In this document: positions 8,489-17,932 of the stretch, piece after piece | How the letters are laid out: each line of letters starts with the position of its first letter | How positions within the stretch are numbered: the first letter of the stretch is position 1 | DNA from: Buttiauxella sp049686335 | GTDB taxonomy: Bacteria > Pseudomonadota > Gammaproteobacteria > Enterobacterales > Enterobacteriaceae | Reading direction: 5' to 3' | Length of the DNA: 64,000 nucleotides | Assembly: GCF_049686335.1 (NCBI RefSeq) | Contig: NZ_JBAVHX010000033.1 | Span: 1-64,000, forward strand | Made by a program: the position numbers and the translations under genes | The notes under the pieces: model-generated | Databases searched by the model: none | Told to the model about the DNA's origin: nothing | What the model saw: only the letters and a program-made list of their open reading frames with translations

Positions 8489-8689
8489 GTGGAAAAGTAT
8501 TGTGAATTAGTACGAAAGCGCTATGCGGAAATAGCCAGCGGAGATTTGGGTTACATTCCGGATGCACTGGGTTGCGTCTTGAAGGTGCTGAACGAAGTGG
8601 CTTCAAACGAAGCACAACCAGAATCTATTAGGGAACAGGCGGCGTATGCTGCCGCGAACTTACTGGTGAGCGATTATGTCAATGAATGA
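8489..8689 (+). CDS. yaeP: YaeP family protein
   Basis: This small 66-aa protein is the same length as E. coli YaeP and nearly identical in its central part (RKRYAEIASGDLGY). Its cocrystal structures place it with Rof, the Rho inhibitor, and it has been proposed as an antiterminator partner; I treat that as a family annotation only. The start is GTG at 8489, preceded by AAGGAGGG, with the E. coli start at the same place. Its end overlaps rof by 8 nt. Confidence 0.92.
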   Translation: MEKYCELVRKRYAEIASGDLGYIPDALGCVLKVLNEVASNEAQPESIREQAAYAAANLLVSDYVNE

Positions 8690-8936
8690 TGCCTATCAAC
8701 CCATCAATTGTGATGATTATGACAATCTCGAGCTCGCCTGCCAGCATCACTTATTATTGACGCTGGAGTTAAAGAGCGGAGAAGTTTTCAAGGCGAAAGC
8801 CAGTGACCTGGTATCTCGTAAGAACATCGAATATTTGATTGTCGATGATGCCGGTGCCACTCGCGAAGTTCGCCTCGATAAAATAACCAGTTTCAGCCAT
8901 CCTGAAATTGGGACTGTCGTAGTTAGCGAGTCCTGA
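8682..8936 (+). CDS. rof: Rho-binding antiterminator
   Basis: Rof (YaeO) binds Rho in the cytoplasm and inhibits Rho-dependent termination by blocking RNA loading. The 84-aa protein equals E. coli Rof in length, with the conserved INCDDYDNLELAC start and KITSFSHPEIGTVVV end. The ATG at 8682 gives the E. coli N-terminus; an ATG two codons upstream is possible. It overlaps the end of yaeP, so the two are probably coupled. Confidence 0.95.
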   Translation: MNDAYQPINCDDYDNLELACQHHLLLTLELKSGEVFKAKASDLVSRKNIEYLIVDDAGATREVRLDKITSFSHPEIGTVVVSES

Positions 8937-8957
8937 TACGCAAAGTATCCGCATGCG

Positions 8958-8986
8958 CGGGCAGCCTGAGGCTGCCCGTTTTTTTT
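8958..8986 (+). terminator. Rho-independent terminator of yaeP-rof
   Basis: A 9-bp stem CGGGCAGCC / GGCTGCCCG with a TGA loop and eight Ts. It abuts the end of the convergent cytochrome gene. On the minus strand the hairpin has no T-run, so it would serve the cytochrome gene poorly. Confidence 0.92.
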
Positions 8987-8987
8987 A

Positions 8988-9299
8988 CTACGGTTTCATT
9001 GAAGCGTAGTAAGCCGCCAGATTGCTAATATCTTCATCTGACAAACCACTCACGTAAGCTTTCATCACCTCGGCTTGTCCGCCGCTGCGCTCGCCTTTTT
9101 TATACGCTTGCAGGGAATGCTCAAGATACGCCTGATTTTGCCCGGCAAGATTAGGGTACATAGGGACTGAGACCTTCCCTGTCGCACCATGGCACGCCAC
9201 GCACATCATTGCTTTCTGCTCACCCGCTGCGGCATCACCTTTTGCCAGTACCGGTTGGGCACACAACAGCACACCCGCCAAAATAATCATTCTCTTCAT
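8988..9299 (-). CDS. Small class I c-type cytochrome, coupled to tilS
   Basis: The 103-aa precursor has a signal peptide (about residues 1-19, ending VLA), so it should act in the periplasm after haem attachment by the Ccm system. The haem-binding CVACH motif is at 33-37, PNLAGQ at 49-54, a plausible axial Met at 79, and the C-terminus SDEDISNLAAYYASM is typical of cytochrome c4/c553-like domains. It resembles half of a dihaem c4. The ATG overlaps the tilS stop (ATGA). E. coli K-12 has nothing here. Electron partner unknown; family call is firm, role is not. Confidence 0.9.
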   Translation of the reverse strand: MKRMIILAGVLLCAQPVLAKGDAAAGEQKAMMCVACHGATGKVSVPMYPNLAGQNQAYLEHSLQAYKKGERSGGQAEVMKAYVSGLSDEDISNLAAYYASMKP

Positions 9300-10606
9300 T
9301 GTTTTTTTCCCTTTTGCCAGTCGACACACCAGCATGATTGTTCCGTCGCTTTTCCATCATGAGTCACAAACACACCCAGCGCGGCTATCAATTGTTCGCC
9401 GTAAAATAACAGCGGAGTTCTTTCTCGTAGCCAGGGCGGTATCCCCAACTCTTGCCAAATTTTTTTCAGACTTCGCCCACGTTCACGCCCAACAATGTGG
9501 AACAGCCCTGATGCTTTAAAACGCACCGTCACCGGTTCGTTATCCAGAGGGGCGCGGACTTGCTGGCCCGTTGCCACACGCTGAAGGGTTCCCAAACCAT
9601 CCGGCAGGGTCAAAGGTTCGAATGGTGCGGCCCAGCAAATTGCTTTATCACCCAGGCCGTTGCTTACTGGCAGCCAATACAATGCCCCCTGAAAACGGCG
9701 CACTTCATAGTTGCCAAACTTCAGACGCGGATTGGCATCCTCACGACTGGTAGCCACTTCACCCCAGACGCGCACGAGTGCGGCTCTGGAGGGCATCACC
9801 GCCTTCTGTCGGGCAAACCACCGGCGTAGCAGCGCGGCACGGCGTATATCGCTCAGCGGCTGCATAGGCGCTATTAATAACGAGCCGTCAGACTGAATGA
9901 GTTTATCCAGTTGTTCAGCCAGCAATTCATCCAGAAGCTGCTCTTGTTCGCCACACAGCTCAGAGCTACGAGCAACGCTTTGCGGGAAATGGGGCCAGCG
10001 CTGTTGAATTTCAGGCAGCACCCGCAGCCGCAGGAAATTACGGTCATAGCTATCGTCCTGATTACTTTCGTCTTCTATCCACGTTAACTGATGTTCAACC
10101 GCCCATGCTTCCAGCTGTTTACGCGTTTGCCCAAGCAATGGACGGATTAATTCAGTCTCGCCAAAAGGCAGTCGCTCAGGCATTGCGGCTAATCCCGCCG
10201 GGCCGCTCCCACGCTTTAAGGCCAGCAAAAAGGTTTCGCACTGGTCATCAAGATGCTGTGCAGTAAGCAACACCTCTTCAGGTCGCAATGCATCCGCCAG
10301 TGCCTGATAACGTGCGGCTCGGGCGTGAGCTTCAATTCCCAGTCCGTCGTCAACAAGCTGCACTCGCATTACTTCAAATGATACGTTCCATTGCGCGCAG
10401 ACTTTCCGGCAATGCTCCGCCCACTCATCGGCAAAAGGGCTTAAGCCATGATGAATATGCATTGCGCGAATTTTGAAATCTGAAGCTTCGGTGTCACGCA
10501 AGGTGACCAACTGATGCAGCAAAACCGTGGAGTCAAGCCCGCCACTAAACGCCACCAGCAATTGTTGGTGCGGCTGCAGTAATGTGATTAGAGGACGAAG
10601 AGACAT
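9296..10606 (-). CDS. tilS: tRNA(Ile)-lysidine synthase
   Basis: TilS attaches lysine to C34 of the CAU-anticodon tRNA-Ile, so that it reads AUA and is charged with Ile rather than Met. It is 436 aa (E. coli 432): an N-terminal ATP-PPi (N-type) domain with SGGLDS at residues 21-26, an acidic-residue-rich middle, and the C-terminal domain containing the conserved FKASGLFHIVGR region. I took the ATG at 10606 by alignment; a GTG at 10639 is an alternative, and neither has a strong Shine-Dalgarno. The 3' end overlaps the cytochrome start by 4 nt. Confidence 0.95.
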   Translation of the reverse strand: MSLRPLITLLQPHQQLLVAFSGGLDSTVLLHQLVTLRDTEASDFKIRAMHIHHGLSPFADEWAEHCRKVCAQWNVSFEVMRVQLVDDGLGIEAHARAARYQALADALRPEEVLLTAQHLDDQCETFLLALKRGSGPAGLAAMPERLPFGETELIRPLLGQTRKQLEAWAVEHQLTWIEDESNQDDSYDRNFLRLRVLPEIQQRWPHFPQSVARSSELCGEQEQLLDELLAEQLDKLIQSDGSLLIAPMQPLSDIRRAALLRRWFARQKAVMPSRAALVRVWGEVATSREDANPRLKFGNYEVRRFQGALYWLPVSNGLGDKAICWAAPFEPLTLPDGLGTLQRVATGQQVRAPLDNEPVTVRFKASGLFHIVGRERGRSLKKIWQELGIPPWLRERTPLLFYGEQLIAALGVFVTHDGKATEQSCWCVDWQKGKKQ

Positions 10607-10684
10607 AGTCAGTAGTTTAAATAAGGATTTGCCCAGCACGTTACTGGGCTACGACATATCAGGCAAGCGTTACTGTCGGTTGAG

Positions 10685-11074
10685 TTACTGCTGATACAGT
10701 TCCAGAGGCAGACCATCCGGGTCACTAAAGAAAGTAAAACGTTTATCCGTGAAAGGATCGATACGCACCGGTTCACATTTCACGCCATGTTTCTCAAGAT
10801 GAGTAATGGCGCTGTCGATATCATCCACACTAAATGCCAGATGGCGCAGCCCACAGGCTTCCGGGCGGCTTGGCCGCGCAGGCGGGAAAGGAAATGAGAA
10901 CAGCTCAATGACATATTGCCCATTCAGCGCTAAATCACCTTTCCAGGAGTCCCGCTCCTCGCGATAGGCTTCCGCTTGCAGCGTGAAGCCCAGAATATCG
11001 CAGTAAAAATGCTTACTAATTGGATAGTCCGAGGCAATGATAGCGATGTGGTGAACTTGCTTTAAACCCAGCAT
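10685..11074 (-). CDS. yaeR: VOC family protein (glyoxalase/dioxygenase fold)
   Basis: The 129-aa protein is the full length of E. coli YaeR (GloA2), a vicinal-oxygen-chelate fold protein with two beta-alpha-beta-beta-beta modules. Potential metal ligands include His in VHHIA near the N-terminus, Glu in VIELF, His in LRHLAF and Glu in LELYQ at the C-terminus. A glyoxalase-like role is annotated for the family but the substrate is not settled. AAAGGAG precedes the ATG. It lies 56 nt after ldcC and 78 nt before tilS, with no terminator in between, so cotranscription is likely. Confidence 0.9.
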   Translation of the reverse strand: MLGLKQVHHIAIIASDYPISKHFYCDILGFTLQAEAYREERDSWKGDLALNGQYVIELFSFPFPPARPSRPEACGLRHLAFSVDDIDSAITHLEKHGVKCEPVRIDPFTDKRFTFFSDPDGLPLELYQQ

Positions 11075-11130
11075 AAATGCTCCTTTGTCTTTTCCGCACG
11101 GTAACCATCATGCCCCGGTAAATCAATACA

Positions 11131-13272
11131 CTAAACCGATTTTAGGACTCGTACGCGATAGATGCCATCGTCACCCAGTTTCGCCCCATGGATATCCGTT
11201 TCGAACCCTGGATAATGCTCTCCGACCGAACATAGCATCAATAAGAAATCGAGCACTGCGCGGCTTTCCTGGGTGATCATCTCTCCCGGCATCACCACTG
11301 GCACACCCGGCGGATAAGGCAGAATCATGTTGGCGGAAACGCGATTTAACAGCTGCTCAATTTCCACCGTCTCAACGTTGCCTTTAACCTGCTGCTGATA
11401 AGCCTTATGCGGCGTCATTTTCACCTCAGGTAATACATCAAAAGCCCGTAGCATCAGGTCCGAAAGATTATGCTGTTTAATCAGTTTATGGATCCCTTGG
11501 GCCAAATCCTGAATACGCATGTTGCGATAGAAATCAGGGTCTTCTGCATACAAGTCTGGCAGCATGTTTTTCACACGCAAATTGAGATCGTAAGAGCGCT
11601 TAAACTCTGTCAAACCGCGCAGCAAGCTTAATGCTTTGGTTTTATCGATACCAATACTGAACAGGAACAGTAGGTTATACGGCCCGGTCTTTTCGACAAC
11701 CACGCCACGTTCATCGAGGAACTTCGCCACCAATGCAGCGGGGATCCCCTCCTCTGCCATCGAACCCAATTCATCCATTCCCGGCGTCAGAATCGTGACT
11801 TTAATCGGGTCGAGGTACATGTGGTCGGCATCGGCATCTTTAAAACCGTGCCAGCCCTCTTCACCTGGTGAAATTGGCCAGCAAGCCGCTTCATCGATAT
11901 GTTCCGGCTGCCAGATATCAAAAAACCAATCCTCACATTCTTCACGCAGGCGTTGAACCTCTCGACGAAAATGGAGTGCACGTTCGACCGAACGGTTGAT
12001 CAACCGCTTGCCCGGATTGCCCCGCAACATCGCCGCCGCGGTTTCAATTGATGCCACCAGCGGGTAACTAGGTGAAGTAGTGGTATGCATCATGTAGGAT
12101 TCATTAAAAGTCTCTTCGTCGTAATCCCCTTTGATATGAATAAGGGAGGCTTGCGACAACGCTGCCAGCAATTTATGCGTCGACTGCGTTTCGTAGATCA
12201 CTTTCCCCGGCACACGATCGCCACTCATACCGCTCTTCCCCTGATAAATAGGATGGAAGTTGGTATACGGCACCCAGGCGGAGTCGAAGTGAATGGAAGG
12301 GACATCCAGCGTCTGCTTTATGAACTCGGTGTTGTAGAGCAAACCGTCGTATGTTGAGTTGGTGATAACCGCATGCACTGGCCACTGGGCATTTTCGGTA
12401 GCAGCGACTTTTTCTTCGATGCTCTCACGCATAAATTCCCGCTTCGGGATGCCACCTAAAATGCCCAGGGCATTGCGTGTCGGCTTTAACCAGATGGGCA
12501 CCAGGTCGGTCATCATTAACAGATGAGTCAAAGATTTATGGCAGTTACGGTCAATAAGAACCGTGCTACCAGAAGGGGCGGCGTACATGCCGACAATTTT
12601 ATTCGACGTCGACGTGCCGTTGGTCACCATGTAACTTTGTTCTGCGCCAAAAGTACGGGCGATGTACTCCTCTGCCTCCAGATGCGGTCCGGTGTGATCG
12701 AGTAACGATCCTAGTTCAGTCACTGAAATAGAAACATCCGCCTTAAGCGTGTTCGCCCCAAAAAAATCGTAAAACAGGCAACCTACCGGGCTTTTCTGAT
12801 AAGCCGTACCCGCCATGTGGCCCGGCGTGCAGAAGGTATATTTCCCTTCGTTAACGTAGTTGAATAACGCTTTGGTCAACGGTGGCGTGATGTTATCCAG
12901 ATATTCATTGGTGTACTGACGGATGCGTAGGGCGATATCGTCGGCGGCACTAAGTGCATATTCGAAAAACCACAGCGCCATACGCATTTCGTTGACGCTG
13001 ACATCCAGTGAAGAGTGCGTATTGATAAACGCATACAGCGGCAAGTATTCATTCAGCGCATTAATCTCACTGCATAAATCCATGCTGTATTCGTCCCAGT
13101 CAAAAATGACGCCACAAATACGTGGATTATGTTCGATGAGTTTCACTAAGTCGGTGCTGTTGGTGGGGTATATCAGCCGGAAACCTTGTATTTCCAGTGC
13201 TTGATGCAGCTCTTTGATGGGCTCGTCTTTGTAGTAAACGCCGTGCGCCCCCATGATTGCAATAATATTCAA
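11131..13272 (-). CDS. ldcC: Constitutive lysine decarboxylase
   Basis: LdcC converts lysine to cadaverine in the cytoplasm using PLP. From the TTG at 13272 the protein is 713 aa, the E. coli length. It has the N-terminal receiver-like wing domain, the PLP lysine in ETQSTHKLL (about 367) and the C-terminal domain. I call LdcC rather than CadA from its place beside accA and the absence of cadB/cadC. The start is unusual: GTG (13275) directly followed by TTG (13272) after an AGGAGGTGA Shine-Dalgarno; the TTG gives the family N-terminus MNIIAIMG and better spacing. Either start is possible. Confidence 0.95.
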   Translation of the reverse strand: MNIIAIMGAHGVYYKDEPIKELHQALEIQGFRLIYPTNSTDLVKLIEHNPRICGVIFDWDEYSMDLCSEINALNEYLPLYAFINTHSSLDVSVNEMRMALWFFEYALSAADDIALRIRQYTNEYLDNITPPLTKALFNYVNEGKYTFCTPGHMAGTAYQKSPVGCLFYDFFGANTLKADVSISVTELGSLLDHTGPHLEAEEYIARTFGAEQSYMVTNGTSTSNKIVGMYAAPSGSTVLIDRNCHKSLTHLLMMTDLVPIWLKPTRNALGILGGIPKREFMRESIEEKVAATENAQWPVHAVITNSTYDGLLYNTEFIKQTLDVPSIHFDSAWVPYTNFHPIYQGKSGMSGDRVPGKVIYETQSTHKLLAALSQASLIHIKGDYDEETFNESYMMHTTTSPSYPLVASIETAAAMLRGNPGKRLINRSVERALHFRREVQRLREECEDWFFDIWQPEHIDEAACWPISPGEEGWHGFKDADADHMYLDPIKVTILTPGMDELGSMAEEGIPAALVAKFLDERGVVVEKTGPYNLLFLFSIGIDKTKALSLLRGLTEFKRSYDLNLRVKNMLPDLYAEDPDFYRNMRIQDLAQGIHKLIKQHNLSDLMLRAFDVLPEVKMTPHKAYQQQVKGNVETVEIEQLLNRVSANMILPYPPGVPVVMPGEMITQESRAVLDFLLMLCSVGEHYPGFETDIHGAKLGDDGIYRVRVLKSV

Positions 13273-13390
13273 CACTCACCTCCTGGCAAAAATACATCAG
13301 GTAAGCATAGTTTATTGAAATTGCATTGAGGACAAGTGCAGAGGTGTAAAGCTTCTTAAAGTGCACGATTCAGGGTGATTCGCAGGCAAT

Positions 13391-13418
13391 AAAAAAGGCC
13401 AGAATCGCTTCTGACCTT
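13391..13418 (-). terminator. Rho-independent terminator of accA
   Basis: On the minus strand AAGGTCAGAA and TTCTGGCCTT form a 10-bp stem (one G-U pair) closed by a GCGA tetraloop and followed by TTTTTT. It lies 22 nt after the accA stop and separates accA from ldcC. Confidence 0.92.
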
Positions 13419-13439
13419 CTTCTTCACATGATTACGCTA

Positions 13440-14399
13440 TCACGCGTAGCCGTAGCTCATCAGTCGATGATAACGACGAGCCAGCAGCTCTTCGGTATTC
13501 AGCACGTCCAAATCAGCCAGATCAGCCAGCAGTTGCGCTTTCAGAGAAGCAGCCATCGCTTCCACATTACGGTGTGCGCCGCCCAGAGGTTCAGGGATGA
13601 CAGAATCGATAAGCTTCAGCTCTTTCAGGCGTGGAGCAATGATGCCCATCGCTTCTGCAGCAATAGGTGCTTTGTCAGCACTTTTCCACAGAATCGAAGC
13701 ACAGCCTTCCGGAGAGATAACGGAATAGGTGCTGTACTGCAGCATATTCACTTTATCGCCCACACCAATCGCCAACGCACCACCAGAACCACCTTCACCA
13801 ATGACGGTACAGATGACCGGCACTTTCAGACCAGACATTTCGCGCAGATTACGAGCGATAGCTTCTGATTGACCACGTTCTTCCGCACCTACACCAGGGT
13901 ATGCACCTGGGGTGTCGATGAAGGTAATGATTGGCATCTTGAAACGCTCAGCCATTTCCATCAAACGCAGTGCTTTACGATAGCCTTCTGGTGCTGGCAT
14001 ACCGAAGTTACGGCGAATCTTCTCTTTGGTTTCACGGCCTTTCTGATGGCCAATAACCATCACCGGACGACCCTCTAAACGCGCAATCCCGCCAACGATA
14101 GCTTTATCGTCAGCATACGCACGGTCACCCGCCAGCTCATCAAATTCATCAAAAGCAAGACGCAGATAATCAAGCGTATACGGGCGCTGCGGATGACGCG
14201 CCAGTTGAGCAATCTGCCATGCTCCTAAATCGGCGAAGATTTTACGTGTGAGTTCTACGCTTTTTTCACGCAGACGCTGCACTTCTTCGTCGAGATTAAT
14301 ATCTAACTTTTCGTCCTGACGGCTAACTGCAGTCAGGGAATCAATTTTCGCTTCCAGCTCTGCAATCGGCTGTTCAAAATCGAGGAAATTCAGACTCAT
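13440..14399 (-). CDS. accA: Acetyl-CoA carboxylase carboxyltransferase subunit alpha
   Basis: AccA with AccD transfers carboxyl from carboxybiotin to acetyl-CoA, making malonyl-CoA, the committed step of fatty acid synthesis. The 319-aa length equals E. coli. It has an N-terminal helical part (1-about 60), then the crotonase-like carboxyltransferase fold with the GEGGSGGALA glycine-rich turn. It is the last gene of the envelope/replication cluster, 12 nt after dnaE, and ends at a strong terminator. Confidence 0.99.
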   Translation of the reverse strand: MSLNFLDFEQPIAELEAKIDSLTAVSRQDEKLDINLDEEVQRLREKSVELTRKIFADLGAWQIAQLARHPQRPYTLDYLRLAFDEFDELAGDRAYADDKAIVGGIARLEGRPVMVIGHQKGRETKEKIRRNFGMPAPEGYRKALRLMEMAERFKMPIITFIDTPGAYPGVGAEERGQSEAIARNLREMSGLKVPVICTVIGEGGSGGALAIGVGDKVNMLQYSTYSVISPEGCASILWKSADKAPIAAEAMGIIAPRLKELKLIDSVIPEPLGGAHRNVEAMAASLKAQLLADLADLDVLNTEELLARRYHRLMSYGYA

Positions 14400-14411
14400 A
14401 ATATTCCTGTA

Positions 14412-17400
14412 TTAGTCAAACTCCAGTTCCACCTGCTCCGGGCCTATCAGCGTGCGAAGCTCATTGAGCAAACGATCGCTTGGGGATACACGCCATGCTG
14501 CGCCAAAACGCAAACGCGCTCGTGCATCCGCTCTCTGATAGTAGAGATGTACTGGAATGGTCCCCGAACGATGGGGTTCCAGAGACTGACGGAGACGGTT
14601 CAAAAGCTGGTCATCAATTTGCCTGTCCGTCAGCGAGATAGCAAGCCCACGCGCATACTTTTCGCGGGCCTCGTCAATGTCCATAACTTCGCGAGCGGTC
14701 ATTTTAAGTCCCCCGCTGAAGTCATCAAAGCTGACCTGTCCGCTGACGATCAGGATACGGTCTTTTTCCAGCAGATGCTGGTACTTTTCTAACGCATCTG
14801 TGAATAACATCACTTCCAGGCGACCAGAGCGGTCGTCCAGAGTACAGATGCCAATGCGATTGCCGCGCTTGGTAACCATCACCCGCGAAGCAATCACCAG
14901 ACCCGCAGCCGTGGTCATTTTACCACGTTCTGTCGGGTGCATCTCTTTCAGGCGCATGCCACCGACATAGCGCTCAATTTCTTTCAGATACTGGGTAATC
15001 GGGTGGCCGGTAAGATACAAGCCCAACGTTTCACGTTCACCGTCCAGTACCACTTGCTCAGGCCACGGAATCACGCTGGCGTAGGATTGTTCAACCTGTT
15101 CCGGCTCATCAGCCAGCACACCGAACATATCCACCTGACCGATAGCTTCGGCTTTCGCGTGCTGATCCGCAGCTTTCAGCGCATCGGGCAGCGCATTCAT
15201 AAGGGCTGCCCGGTGCGGCCCAAGGCGGTCAAACGCCCCGGACATAACTAATTTTTCAAGGATCCGTTTATTGAGTTTTTTAACGTCCGCACGAGCACAG
15301 AGGTCGAATAATTCGCGGAAGTAACCGCCTTCGTTTCGCGCCTCAATTATCGCTTCAATCGGGCCTTCGCCGACGCCTTTAATCGCGCCAATACCATATA
15401 CAATTTCACCGTCGTCATTAACGTGGAAATGGTACAGACCGGAGTTAATATCCGGTGGTAGTATTTTCAGGCCCATGCGCAAGCATTCATCTACCAGGCC
15501 AACAATTTTTTCGGTGTTATCCATATCCGCAGTCATCACTGCGGCCATAAATTCTGCCGGGTAGTGCGCTTTTAACCACAGCGTCTGATATGAAACCAGC
15601 GCGTAAGCTGCGGAGTGAGATTTGTTAAATCCATAACCGGCAAATTTCTCTACCAGGTCAAAGATTTTAATGGCCAGCTCGCCATCAACGCCACGCGACT
15701 TCGCACCATCTTCAAAACCGCCACGTTGCTTCGCCATTTCGACGGGGTTCTTTTTACCCATCGCACGACGCAACATATCCGCGCCACCCAGCGAGTAACC
15801 CGCCAGCACCTGCGCAATCTGCATAACCTGTTCCTGGTACAGGATGATGCCGTAGGTCGGCTCCAGCACAGGTTTAAGGCTTTCATGTTGCCATTGAATA
15901 TCAGGATAAGAGATAGCCTCACGCCCGTGCTTACGGTCAATAAAGTTATCTACCATGCCTGATTGCAGCGGGCCGGGACGGAAAAGTGCCACTAGTGCGA
16001 TCATATCTTCGAAGCAGTCCGGCTGCAGACGCTTAATCAGATCTTTCATGCCACGGGATTCAAGCTGGAACACCGCTGTGGTTTCCGAACGCTGCAGCAT
16101 GTCGAAGCTTTTCTTGTCCTCGAGCGGGATAGCGGCGATATCTATCGGCTCTAAGCCCTGCTTCGCCCGGCGTGGATTGATCATCTTCAACGCCCAGTCG
16201 ATGATGGTCAGCGTACGTAGACCGAGGAAGTCAAACTTCACCAGGCCTGCATATTCCACGTCGTTTTTATCAAACTGGGTGACCGGGTTTTGCCCCTGAT
16301 CGTCGCAATACAGTGGGGCAAAATCGGTAATTTTGGTCGGTGCGATAACTACACCACCGGCGTGTTTACCGGCGTTACGTGTCACGCCTTCAAGTTTACG
16401 CGCCATGTCGATCAGCGCTTTAACTTCTTCGTCAGCCTCGTAGATTTCAGGAAGCTGCGGCTCAGCCTCGAAGGCTTTTGCAAGTGTCATCCCCGGATCT
16501 GGTGGGATGAGCTTGGAAATACGATCGACGAAACCGTAAGGATGTCCCAGTACACGACCCACATCGCGGATAACCGCTTTGGCTGCCATCGTACCGAAAG
16601 TAATGATCTGTGAAACCGCTTCGCGCCCGTACATTTCTGCCACGTGATCGATTACCCGATCGCGTTTTTCCATACAGAAGTCGATGTCGAAGTCAGGCAT
16701 CGAAACACGTTCCGGGTTAAGAAAGCGTTCGAACAGCAGATCGAACTCCAGAGGATCGAGGTCGGTGATTTTCAGCGCGTAAGCAACTAGTGAGCCCGCA
16801 CCAGAACCACGGCCTGGCCCTACCGGCACACCGTTATCTTTGGACCACTGGATAAATTCCATAACGATCAGGAAGTAGCCAGGGAATCCCATCTGGTTGA
16901 TAACTTTAAGTTCGATTTCCAGACGTTCGTCATATGGCGCTCTTTTTGCTGCACGCTCTTCAGGATCTTTGAATAAGAACTCAAGGCGATCTTCCAGCCC
17001 TTCCCTGGATTTCATGACCAGGAAATCTTCCGTCGACATTTCACCGGTTGGGAATTGGGGCAGGAAATACTCGCCGAGACGTACCGTGACATTACAACGC
17101 TTGGCGATTTCTACACTGTTTTCCAGCGCTTCAGGAATATCGGAAAACAGCTCGCACATCTCATCTTCAGTGCGCAAATATTGCTGCGAAGAGTAGTTGC
17201 GTGGGCGTTTCGGATCATCAAGCGTAAAGCCATCGTGAATCGCAACGCGGATTTCGTGGGCGTCAAAGTCTGTGGTTTCAATAAACCTGACATCGTTGGT
17301 CGCCACGACCGGCAAACCGCGCTCATCCGCAAGGGCTACAGCGGCGTGCAAATAGCTCTCTTCGTCGGGACGACCGGTACGAATCAGTTCCAGATAGAAG

Positions 17401-17894
17401 CGATCGGCAAAATACTGCTGGTAGAATTCCAGGCATTGATCAAGCTGTGCCGTATTCCCACGCAACAAGTTTTTGCCAATATCCCCCATGCGCCCGCCCG
17501 AGAGCAGGATCAACCCTTCGTTGAGTTCCGCAAGCCAGGTTCGGTCAACAATCGGGCCAGCTGCACCATAACCACGCTGGTAGGCTTTAGAAATCAGTAG
17601 CGTAAGGTTCTGGTAACCGACATTACTCATAGCCAGAACGGTTAAGTGGCTGAGTTCATCACCCAGCAATTCATTGGCAACGTTAAAATCAGCCCCGATG
17701 ATCGGCTTGAGCCCAACGCCATGGGCAGCACCATAGAATTTCACCAACCCGCAAAGGTTCGTAAAATCGGTGATTGCGATTGCTGGCATCCCCATCGCTG
17801 CGGCTTTCTTCACCAGCGGAGCGGTTTTTGCCAGGCCATCAACCATGGAGTAGTCGCTGTGCACCCGAAGGTGTACGAAACGTGGTTCAGCCAT
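14412..17894 (-). CDS. dnaE: DNA polymerase III subunit alpha
   Basis: DnaE is the replicative polymerase. At 1160 aa it equals E. coli DnaE. It has an N-terminal PHP domain (HSDYSMVDG start), the palm domain with catalytic aspartates in PDFDIDF (401/403) and the third near 555 (KFDFLG), helix-hairpin-helix and beta-clamp-binding motifs, an OB fold (about 990-1070) and the tau-binding C-terminus. No intein or frameshift is seen. It follows rnhB by 38 nt. Confidence 0.99.
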   Translation of the reverse strand: MAEPRFVHLRVHSDYSMVDGLAKTAPLVKKAAAMGMPAIAITDFTNLCGLVKFYGAAHGVGLKPIIGADFNVANELLGDELSHLTVLAMSNVGYQNLTLLISKAYQRGYGAAGPIVDRTWLAELNEGLILLSGGRMGDIGKNLLRGNTAQLDQCLEFYQQYFADRFYLELIRTGRPDEESYLHAAVALADERGLPVVATNDVRFIETTDFDAHEIRVAIHDGFTLDDPKRPRNYSSQQYLRTEDEMCELFSDIPEALENSVEIAKRCNVTVRLGEYFLPQFPTGEMSTEDFLVMKSREGLEDRLEFLFKDPEERAAKRAPYDERLEIELKVINQMGFPGYFLIVMEFIQWSKDNGVPVGPGRGSGAGSLVAYALKITDLDPLEFDLLFERFLNPERVSMPDFDIDFCMEKRDRVIDHVAEMYGREAVSQIITFGTMAAKAVIRDVGRVLGHPYGFVDRISKLIPPDPGMTLAKAFEAEPQLPEIYEADEEVKALIDMARKLEGVTRNAGKHAGGVVIAPTKITDFAPLYCDDQGQNPVTQFDKNDVEYAGLVKFDFLGLRTLTIIDWALKMINPRRAKQGLEPIDIAAIPLEDKKSFDMLQRSETTAVFQLESRGMKDLIKRLQPDCFEDMIALVALFRPGPLQSGMVDNFIDRKHGREAISYPDIQWQHESLKPVLEPTYGIILYQEQVMQIAQVLAGYSLGGADMLRRAMGKKNPVEMAKQRGGFEDGAKSRGVDGELAIKIFDLVEKFAGYGFNKSHSAAYALVSYQTLWLKAHYPAEFMAAVMTADMDNTEKIVGLVDECLRMGLKILPPDINSGLYHFHVNDDGEIVYGIGAIKGVGEGPIEAIIEARNEGGYFRELFDLCARADVKKLNKRILEKLVMSGAFDRLGPHRAALMNALPDALKAADQHAKAEAIGQVDMFGVLADEPEQVEQSYASVIPWPEQVVLDGERETLGLYLTGHPITQYLKEIERYVGGMRLKEMHPTERGKMTTAAGLVIASRVMVTKRGNRIGICTLDDRSGRLEVMLFTDALEKYQHLLEKDRILIVSGQVSFDDFSGGLKMTAREVMDIDEAREKYARGLAISLTDRQIDDQLLNRLRQSLEPHRSGTIPVHLYYQRADARARLRFGAAWRVSPSDRLLNELRTLIGPEQVELEFD

Positions 17895-17932
17895 TTCTCA
17901 TTCCGTTTAGATGTGTAACGTACGTCCGCAAA

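Noticed and set aside
10631..10649. GCCCAG / CTGGGC inverted repeat between yaeR and tilS as a terminator
   Set aside because: Six-base arms and no T-run on the transcribed strand; the genes probably stay cotranscribed.
13428..13868. Plus-strand opening opposite accA
   Set aside because: It covers the accA coding region and terminator, has no homology that I recognise and no convincing ribosome binding site.
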